This document shows positions 1-5,277 of a DNA stretch of 13,443 nt, piece after piece (positions within the stretch are counted from its first letter, which is position 1; each line of letters opens with the position of its first letter). A model generated the notes under the pieces. That model saw nothing but the letters and a program-made list of their open reading frames with translations, did no database searches and was not told the origin of the DNA. Position numbers and translations under genes: made by a program. Origin of the DNA: JBFWWW01 sp050245975 (GTDB lineage: Bacteria; Pseudomonadota; Alphaproteobacteria; Rhizobiales; Hyphomicrobiaceae); the NCBI GenBank assembly GCA_050245975.1, contig JBFWWW010000104.1, forward strand, positions 1 through 13,443. The letters run 5' to 3'.

Positions 1-863
1 CCTATCGCCTCGGGGCGTCGCTCGATGCCACCGCCGGCGGCCGCCAGACGCTCGCCACGCTCGCCGTCCAGCACGGCACGAGCCTCGACGAGAACCTGAC
101 GGAGTATTCCACATCCTGGCGCACGGTATGGCAGCGCAAGGACTGGTCGCCGTTCGTCAAGATCTCGGCTGCCTACCTCGACTACGCCGATCTTGTCACC
201 GGCTTCCTCGAGACCGGCAACCAGGACGACCGCGATCGCCTGTCCGCCACGGCGGAGGTCGGGTTGCGCCGGACCATCGGCGAGCATCTCGCGCTCGTGG
301 CCGGCGTCGGCATCGACACCAAGCGCTACACGGCACGGCGCGACGACTTCGGTCTGGCGCGCGACAGCATCTCCGGTTTTCCCTTTATCGGCGCCACTTA
401 CAAGGCCGGCCCGCTCAGCGCCGAGCTTCTCTACGCGCCGGTCTTGCGCCACTACCGCGACCCCGCGCTGCGGGACTTTCTGGCCCAGACCGTGACGTTG
501 CGCGGCGAGATGGACGTCGCGCGCGGCGTGAAAATCGTCGGCCTGCTGCGCGCTGGCATCGACGAGACCGACTTCTTCACCGCGCGTGCCGCGCTGGAGC
601 AGGCGGCGGCGCTGGGCCTGTCGTTCGACGTCACGGCCGCGACGAAGGTGAGCCTCGACGTCACGCTGACGCGCCGCGATCACCTCGGCATCGATCGCCT
701 CGACCACAAGACGGAGAGCACGCTGCGCACGCGCACGCGCATCGGCGAGGGGCTCTACCTGACCTCGGAGCTGAAGTATCTCGACTTCCACACCACGTTC
801 GGCGGGCTCGATACGGATGCCGCGTCGGTGCTGATCGGCATCGCCCGCGCCTTCAAGTCCTGA
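1..863 (+). CDS. Probable outer-membrane beta-barrel protein, C-terminal part (5' end outside window)
   Basis: The reading frame is open from the first full codon (base 3) to TGA at 861-863, giving about 286 residues with no start, so the gene begins upstream. The protein is built from alternating polar and hydrophobic stretches rich in Gly, Tyr, Thr, Arg and Asp, separated by short charged turns (for example SAELLYAPVLRHY and GLYLTSELKYLDF), and has no long hydrophobic helix. This is what outer-membrane beta-barrel proteins look like, and it resembles the putative beta-barrel porin type (BBP2) often found near polysaccharide export genes. It ends in AFKS and lacks the classical terminal aromatic residue of porins. 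Substrate and role cannot be told from this fragment. The downstream gene is convergent, and the hairpin just after the stop carries its T-run on the other strand. Confidence 0.6.
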   Translation, partial: YRLGASLDATAGGRQTLATLAVQHGTSLDENLTEYSTSWRTVWQRKDWSPFVKISAAYLDYADLVTGFLETGNQDDRDRLSATAEVGLRRTIGEHLALVAGVGIDTKRYTARRDDFGLARDSISGFPFIGATYKAGPLSAELLYAPVLRHYRDPALRDFLAQTVTLRGEMDVARGVKIVGLLRAGIDETDFFTARAALEQAAALGLSFDVTAATKVSLDVTLTRRDHLGIDRLDHKTESTLRTRTRIGEGLYLTSELKYLDFHTTFGGLDTDAASVLIGIARAFKS

Positions 864-874
864 CGCGGCGCCGC

Positions 875-913
875 AAACGAAAATGCGGCGAGCAGGGGGC
901 GCTGCTCGCCGCA
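875..913 (-). terminator. Rho-independent terminator of the Gly-rich protein gene
   Basis: A perfect 12-bp inverted repeat (TGCGGCGAGCAG at 884-895, CTGCTCGCCGCA at 902-913) has a 6-base loop. Read on the minus strand it is followed at once by TTTTCGTTT (883-875), a good U-tract. It lies 25 bases beyond the stop of the minus-strand gene at 939. On the plus strand no T-run follows, so it may stop the incoming plus-strand transcript only weakly. Confidence 0.8.
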
Positions 914-938
914 AGGATCGGCCGGCTGGAGGAACCGT

Positions 939-1184
939 TCAGCGACCGATCGACAGACCGAGGCCCAGTCCGACCCGGACCTTGGTCTTTACCAGTCCCA
1001 GCGCCTTGATGCCGACGCCGGTGGCGAGCACGGTGCCGAGACCGAGCTTGCCGCCGCCGCCGTGTCCGCCATGGCCGCCATAGCCGCCGTGGCCACCATG
1101 GCCGCACCCGCAGCCGCCGGCATAGGCCGGGGCCGACAGGGAAAGAGCTGTTGCCGCCGCGGCGGCGATCAGGAATTTGCGCAT
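939..1184 (-). CDS. Small secreted Gly/His/Cys-rich protein
   Basis: An 81-residue protein starting at ATG 1184. GGAG lies 6 bases upstream, so the start is well supported. Residues 1-22 form a clear Sec signal peptide (MRKF, Ala/Leu-rich core, AYA cleavage site). The mature protein begins GGCGCGH and continues with HGG, YGG and HGG repeats to about residue 44, then a hydrophobic Gly/Val/Leu half with scattered Lys and Arg. The Cys-Gly-Cys-Gly-His start and evenly spaced His could bind metal or form disulfides, but that is inference; I know no function for it. Similar Gly-rich exported peptides are common, poorly characterised small proteins in Rhizobiales. The gene is monocistronic: it has its own terminator downstream and about 350 bases of AT-rich sequence upstream. 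Signal peptide, ribosome site and terminator together make it a real gene. Confidence 0.75.
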   Translation of the reverse strand: MRKFLIAAAAATALSLSAPAYAGGCGCGHGGHGGYGGHGGHGGGGKLGLGTVLATGVGIKALGLVKTKVRVGLGLGLSIGR

Positions 1185-1448
1185 GCTGTCTCCGTTGGGT
1201 TGGGTAGGCTGTTCATTGGCTCGAGAAGGCCGCCTGCAGACCCACGGATAATGTTTTATAAATGACCTGAGTGAAACTTAGATATTATTATACTGTAAAT
1301 ATGGGTGCCGTTATATCATTCAACGGATATGGAATGTCCGGCCCGTCCGGGCGTGCCAAACGGCGCCGATCCGTGCGCCTTTCGGCGCGTGCCGTGCTGT
1401 TGGATGCGCGTTTTGTGCGTCTTTGGCGGCGCCCCGGTCGCCGGGACG
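1185..1448. promoter_or_regulatory. AT-rich intergenic stretch, probable promoter of the Gly-rich gene (minus strand)
   Basis: No gene is supported here on either strand. Bases about 1245-1330 are conspicuously AT-rich against the GC-rich background. On the minus strand a perfect TATAAT lies at 1292-1287, about 100 bases upstream of the ATG at 1184, but the hexamer 17 bases further up (TATAAC) is a poor -35. A small palindrome, CCGTT-N9-AACGG, surrounds 1308-1326 just upstream and could be an operator. The promoter is an inference from composition and the -10 match. From about 1330 to 1448 the sequence is GC-rich and I see nothing definite in it. Confidence 0.35.
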
Positions 1449-1485
1449 CAATCGAGGCGGAAGGATGGGCCCTCCGCCTCGATTG
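1449..1485 (-). terminator. Strong hairpin downstream of the rlpA-like gene, no T-run
   Basis: Perfect 13-bp arms CAATCGAGGCGGA (1449-1461) and TCCGCCTCGATTG (1473-1485) flank an 11-base loop, about 50 bases past the stop of the gene at 1534. Neither side has a T-tract, so it is more likely a 3' stabilising or Rho-dependent end structure than a classical intrinsic terminator. Confidence 0.4.
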
Positions 1486-1500
1486 TACATCGCGAGAAAT

Positions 1501-1525
1501 CGGCGGGGACAGGTTGTCCCCGTCG
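1501..1525 (-). terminator. Probable terminator of the rlpA-like gene
   Basis: Arms CGGCGGGGACA (1501-1511) and TGTCCCCGTCG (1515-1525) pair over 11 positions with one G-T wobble and a 3-base loop. Read on the minus strand the stem is followed by ATTTCT, a short weak U-tract. It begins 9 bases beyond the TGA at 1534. The position and tight stem support termination; the poor tail lowers confidence. Confidence 0.45.
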
Positions 1526-1533
1526 CGCAGGCT

Positions 1534-2073
1534 TCAGCGGCCGAGCACCGTCAGGCTGACGCGGGCGACGCCGGCGCCCGTCATGCCGAGCGAGCCCGCC
1601 GCGGCCCGCGACAGGTCGATGATGCGCCCGCGCACGAACGGTCCGCGGTCGTTGATGGTGACCGTCACGGAGCGGCCGGTGTCGACGCGGGTGACGCGCA
1701 CGCGCGTGCCGAAGGGCAGCGTCTTGTGCGCGGCCGTCATGGCGTTGGGGTTGAAGCGGCCGCCGGAGGCGACCCGCTGGCCCTGCCAGTAGTAGGAGGC
1801 GACGCCGGTCTGGCCGCCGCTCAGGCTTTCGCTCATCCAGGAGCGCTCGGCCCGGGCGATGCGGTTGCCCCGCTGCGGCCGGTCCTCGTCGCCGAAGTCG
1901 CTCGTCTCGCGGACGGCCCGGCGTTCGGCCCGGGTGCCGGGTCCGCCGGAATGCACCATGTCGCGGAACCAGGTTTCCTGGTCGGCCACGCCGGCCGACG
2001 CGCTGCCGGGCAGCGCCAGCGCCGACACGCCGAGGCCGAGGGCGATACAAGTCGAGACAGCCAGAGTCCTCAT
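1534..2073 (-). CDS. Short RlpA-like septal ring protein (double-psi beta-barrel)
   Basis: A 179-residue exported protein. AAGGAG (2087-2082) lies 8 bases before ATG 2073, which is preferred over the GTG at 2079, only 2 bases from the site. Residues 1-27 form a signal peptide ending GSASA-G. There is no lipobox Cys at the cleavage point, unlike lipoprotein RlpA of E. coli and Pseudomonas. After a charged linker (30-85), the RlpA double-psi beta-barrel spans 88-179, with GVASYYWQG, TAAHKTLPFGTRVRV, VTINDRGPF and GRIIDLS. The family cleaves or binds denuded glycan at septa. There is no C-terminal SPOR domain. H116 and D153 align with known catalytic-region residues, but the family's SGE..D acidic pair reads SGG..N (G105, N108), so lytic activity is doubtful. 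It probably acts in the periplasm on peptidoglycan. Confidence 0.85.
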   Translation of the reverse strand: MRTLAVSTCIALGLGVSALALPGSASAGVADQETWFRDMVHSGGPGTRAERRAVRETSDFGDEDRPQRGNRIARAERSWMSESLSGGQTGVASYYWQGQRVASGGRFNPNAMTAAHKTLPFGTRVRVTRVDTGRSVTVTINDRGPFVRGRIIDLSRAAAGSLGMTGAGVARVSLTVLGR

Positions 2074-2324
2074 GCTCACATCTCCTTCGTGTTCTCGAGT
2101 TCGGCGAAAGGGGGCTGTGGCAGTAAGGACCGGTGGCGCAGCGGCGCCGTCTTGCTTGTCTGTGTCCGGTATCCGCCGAGGCGGCAGGCGCCCGGCTGGA
2201 CTTGCGAAAGTGTGCCCCGATAGCCGATCGGGCGGGATCCCGTCCCGCCGCCGCGGCGCGAATCACTGTCCGTCGCCGCAGCGGGGGGAAAACATCAGCC
2301 GGACCGGGTTCCGTCAACCCAAAA

Positions 2325-2353
2325 TTATGAACGACTTTCAATGAATTGTCGCA
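2325..2353 (-). promoter_or_regulatory. Candidate promoter for the rlpA-like gene
   Basis: On the minus strand GCGACA (4 of 6 to the -35 consensus) and CATAAT (5 of 6 to the -10) are 17 bases apart, in the only AT-rich patch (about 2320-2400) of the 2074-2632 intergenic region. It would leave a leader of roughly 240 bases. The rest of this 560-base gap, including everything upstream of the cyclase, shows no convincing gene, RNA or promoter. Read this as a weak candidate only. Confidence 0.25.
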
Positions 2354-2632
2354 CGTCTTTGCCATTTGTTAAGCACATGCGCGGTCAACGGATTGGCAAA
2401 TCGGGATGTGCGGGCGCCGGACGGCCTCCGGGCGCGGGCAAAAAGCCGTTCGGGTGCAGACGGTTGCCTGCGGGGTCCGCCCCCTTTCGCGATCGCCGCG
2501 CAGGTGATTTCTAAGCGGCCCGACCTGCTCTAGACCTTAGCCGGTGGGTTTTCTGAGTCCCGGTGCGGGCGCATCCTCCCGCGTGCCCGCGACCTATCGT
2601 GGTCTGCCGTCGCCCCACCGAGCCCGGCCGAG

Positions 2633-4807
2633 GTGCCTTTGAAGTCACCGCCCGTCTACCTGCTGCTGACCGCGACGCTGATCGCCCTGAGCGCGGTCCT
2701 GCGCGTCGTCGATCCGGAGCCGGTGGCCCGCTTCCGCCTCGAGGTGTTCGACGTCTACCAGCGCCTGTCGCCGCGCACCTACGACCCCGCCAACCCGGTG
2801 CGCATCCTCGACATCGACTCGGAGTCGCTCGCCCGCTTCGGCCAGTGGCCGTGGCCGCGCACGCGGCTCGCCGAGATCGTCGAGCGGCTCAACGCCGGGG
2901 GCGCGCGCGCCATCGCCCTCGACATCATCCTGCCCGAGCCCGACCGCCTGTCGCCGACCGAGCTTGCCCGCCTCGTCGCCGGCGAGCCCGGTGCCGCCGA
3001 TCTCGTCGCCCGCATCGCGCGCCTGCCGAGCAACGACGCGCGGCTTGCCGGCGAGCTGTCGAAGGCGCCCGCCATCCTCGGCTTCATCGCCGCCGCCGGC
3101 ACCACCGCCTCGCCGGGCGCGGCGCGCGGCAGCCTCGCCTTCGCGGGCGACGACCCCAAGCTCTTCCTGCCCTCCTTTCCCGGCAGCTTCACCAGCCTGC
3201 CCATGCTGGCGGCCAGCGCGCCCGGCGCCGGCGCCATGAACTGGCTGCCTGATCCCGACCAGGTGGTGCGCCGCCTGCCGCTGCTGCTCACCGTCGCCGG
3301 CACGATCCAGCCGTCGCTGGCGCTGGAGACGCTGCGCATCGCGCAGGGGCAGTCGACCTACGTCGTCAAGGCGTCGGGGGCGAGCGGCACGCTGGCCTTC
3401 GGCGAGAAGACCGGCATCGAGAGCGTGCGCGTCGGCTCCGTCATCCTGCCCACCGACGCCTCCGGCCAGATGTGGCTCAACCCCACGCGCGCCGACCGGC
3501 GCCGCTACGTGCCGGCCCACCGCCTGCTCGACGGCGCCATCCCGGCGGCCGACATCAAGGACCGCATCTTCGTCATCGGCTCGAGCGCGCCCGGCCTGCT
3601 CGACCTGCGCGCCACCGCTCTCGATCCCGTCGTGCCCGGCGTCGAGATCCATGCGCAGGCGCTGGAGCAGATGCTGGGCGGCGCCATGCTGACGCGCCCC
3701 GACTACGCCACCGGCGCCGAGCTCGTCTTCCTCGTCGGCATCGGCGCGCTCGTCGCCTGGGCGAGCCGGCGCTCCGGCCCGCTCGCCGGCGCGCTCATCG
3801 GCCTCGGCTCCATCCTCGCCGTGACCTGGGCGTCGTGGCTCGCCTTCACGCGCGGCGGCATCCTGCTCGATCCGGTCTATCCCTCGCTGGCGCTGCTCGT
3901 CCTCTATTCCGCCGGCACGCTCTACCGCTACTCGCGCTCCGAGCTCGACCGCGGCCGCGTGCGCTCCGCCTTCCAGCACTACATGGCGCCCGCGCTGGTG
4001 GAGGAGCTGGCGGGCAACCCCGACAAGCTGCAGCTCGGCGGCGAGATCCGCGAGGTGAGCCTGCTCTTTGCCGACGTGCGCGGCTTCACGACCGTGTCCG
4101 AGGGCATGGACGCGGCGGCGCTGATCCGCTTCGTCAACCGGCTCTTCACGCCGCTGTCGGAGATCATCCTCGCCGAGCGCGGCACCATCGACAAGTTCAT
4201 GGGCGATGCGGTGATGGCGTTCTGGAACGCGCCGCTCGCCGATCCCGACCATGCCCGCAACGCCTGCCACGCCGCGCTCGGCATGATGCGCGCGCTGACG
4301 GTCCTCAACGACGCCTGGGCCATCGAGCAGGCGGCGCGCGGGGAGACCGTCCGGCCGGTGCGCATCGGCATCGGCCTCAACACGGGCGCCTGCTGCGTCG
4401 GCAACCTCGGCTCGACGCAGCGCTTTGACTACTCGGTGATCGGCGATCCCGTGAACGTCGCCTCGCGGCTCGAGGGCGAGACCAAGGGGCACGGCGTGCC
4501 CATCATCTGCGGCCAGGCGACGGCCGAGGCGGCCGGACCGCTGGCCTTCCTCGAGATCGGCGCCGTCACCGTGCGCGGCAAGGCGCGGCCGGAGCGCATC
4601 TTCGCGCTGCTGGGCGACGAGCAGGTGGCGACGAGCCAGCGCTTCGTCAGGCTCAAGGCCGCCTATGGCGCGCTCGTCGCGGCCGCCGCCGAGGCCGACA
4701 CGGCCGCCATGCGCACGCACATCGAGACCTGCCGCAGCGGCTGGCCCGAGCTGGCCCCGCTCTTCGAGGTGCACGCCCGCCGCCTCGAAAAGCTCGCCGG
4801 CGCCTGA
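2633..4807 (+). CDS. CHASE2-domain membrane adenylate cyclase (class III)
   Basis: This 724-residue protein converts ATP to cAMP at the inner membrane, driven by a periplasmic sensor. Residues 4-21 form an N-terminal membrane anchor. A CHASE2 sensor of unknown ligand (about 25-345) follows, with FDVYQRLSPR near the start and DRIFVIGSSAPGLLDLRATAL late. Three membrane helices lie at about 363-378, 383-404 and 409-430. The class III cyclase domain covers about 470-650. Metal-binding Asp481 (FADVRGF) and Asp525, substrate Lys521 (DKFMGD), and Asn608/Arg612 (NVASR) are all present, so it should be active. Ser601 stands where adenylate cyclases have Asp or Thr, which with Lys521 favours ATP over GTP. 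The start is GTG 2633 with a poor ribosome site; the frame is open back to 2534. The neighbour is a transporter with a cyclic-nucleotide-binding domain. Confidence 0.92.
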   Translation: MPLKSPPVYLLLTATLIALSAVLRVVDPEPVARFRLEVFDVYQRLSPRTYDPANPVRILDIDSESLARFGQWPWPRTRLAEIVERLNAGGARAIALDIILPEPDRLSPTELARLVAGEPGAADLVARIARLPSNDARLAGELSKAPAILGFIAAAGTTASPGAARGSLAFAGDDPKLFLPSFPGSFTSLPMLAASAPGAGAMNWLPDPDQVVRRLPLLLTVAGTIQPSLALETLRIAQGQSTYVVKASGASGTLAFGEKTGIESVRVGSVILPTDASGQMWLNPTRADRRRYVPAHRLLDGAIPAADIKDRIFVIGSSAPGLLDLRATALDPVVPGVEIHAQALEQMLGGAMLTRPDYATGAELVFLVGIGALVAWASRRSGPLAGALIGLGSILAVTWASWLAFTRGGILLDPVYPSLALLVLYSAGTLYRYSRSELDRGRVRSAFQHYMAPALVEELAGNPDKLQLGGEIREVSLLFADVRGFTTVSEGMDAAALIRFVNRLFTPLSEIILAERGTIDKFMGDAVMAFWNAPLADPDHARNACHAALGMMRALTVLNDAWAIEQAARGETVRPVRIGIGLNTGACCVGNLGSTQRFDYSVIGDPVNVASRLEGETKGHGVPIICGQATAEAAGPLAFLEIGAVTVRGKARPERIFALLGDEQVATSQRFVRLKAAYGALVAAAAEADTAAMRTHIETCRSGWPELAPLFEVHARRLEKLAGA

Positions 4808-4842
4808 GCGCTCCGCCCGCCGCCGTCGCCTCGCCCCGCCAA

Positions 4843-4896
4843 CCTGTCATCCCGGAATTTCGCGCGCTCCGCTGTCGCTCCGAATTTCGCGCTCAA
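4843..4896. repeat. Degenerate partial copy of the intergenic palindromic repeat
   Basis: Starts CCTGTCATCCCGG like the full copies downstream, then diverges and contains its own short duplication of CGAATTTCGCGC. It begins 36 bases after the cyclase stop. It looks like a truncated or decayed family member abutting the full copy at 4897. Confidence 0.65.
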
Positions 4897-5035
4897 CCTG
4901 TCATCCCGGAGGCCGCGCCCTCTCCCCCTGTCATCCCGGAGGCCGCGCAGCGGCCATCCGGGACCCAGCTCACGAGCGAGCGCGTGCTTTTGGTCTCTGG
5001 GTCCCGGCTCTCGCTGCGCTCGGCCGGGATGACAG
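4897..5035. repeat. Intergenic palindromic repeat, copy 1
   Basis: This 139-bp element matches 5107-5245 with only two differences (4978 and 4988). It opens with two 30-bp tandem units, each starting CCTGTCATCCCGG. From 4928 it folds into a long imperfect hairpin: CTGTCATCCCGG (4928-4939) pairs with CCGGGATGACAG (5024-5035), and GGACCCAG (4961-4968) near the middle pairs with CTGGGTCC (4997-5004). The ends resemble repetitive intergenic palindromes widespread in alphaproteobacterial genomes. It lies between two convergent genes, where its RNA hairpin could help stop transcription from both sides (inference). No protein is coded here; open frames across it are by-products of composition. Confidence 0.9.
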
Positions 5036-5106
5036 GGAGGGAAGGGGCGCTCGGCGGTGTTGAGAGGATGTGGGCGTGTGCACGCTCCCCTCCTGTTTCG
5101 CGCTCC

Positions 5107-5245
5107 CCTGTCATCCCGGAGGCCGCGCCCTCTCCCCCTGTCATCCCGGAGGCCGCGCAGCGGCCATCCGGGACCCAGCTCACGAGCAAGCGCGTGCCTT
5201 TGGTCTCTGGGTCCCGGCTCTCGCTGCGCTCGGCCGGGATGACAG
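5107..5245. repeat. Intergenic palindromic repeat, copy 2
   Basis: This second copy of the 139-bp element lies exactly 210 bp after the first and has the same tandem opening (5107, 5137) and hairpin arms (5138-5178 with 5207-5245). It ends 32 bases before the stop codon of the convergent transporter gene. The 71-base spacer 5036-5106 has no partner after copy 2, so the duplicated part is the element itself. Confidence 0.9.
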
Positions 5246-5277
5246 TGGGAAGGCGAGCGCCTGAGTGGCGCGCGCGC

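Noticed and set aside
2074..2079. GTG at 2079 as the start of the rlpA-like gene
   Set aside because: It sits only 2 bases from AAGGAG, whereas ATG 2073 has an ideal 8-base spacing and begins the signal peptide naturally.
2645..4774. Long open frame on the strand opposite the cyclase gene (709 codons)
   Set aside because: It lies wholly opposite a gene with full domain and active-site matches. Its product is low-complexity Arg/Ala/Gly/Asp-rich, a usual by-product of GC-rich codon bias.
4843..5245. Possible CRISPR-like array
   Set aside because: The repeats are palindromic, irregularly spaced and partly inverted, the spacers are not unique units of constant length, and no cas gene is nearby.
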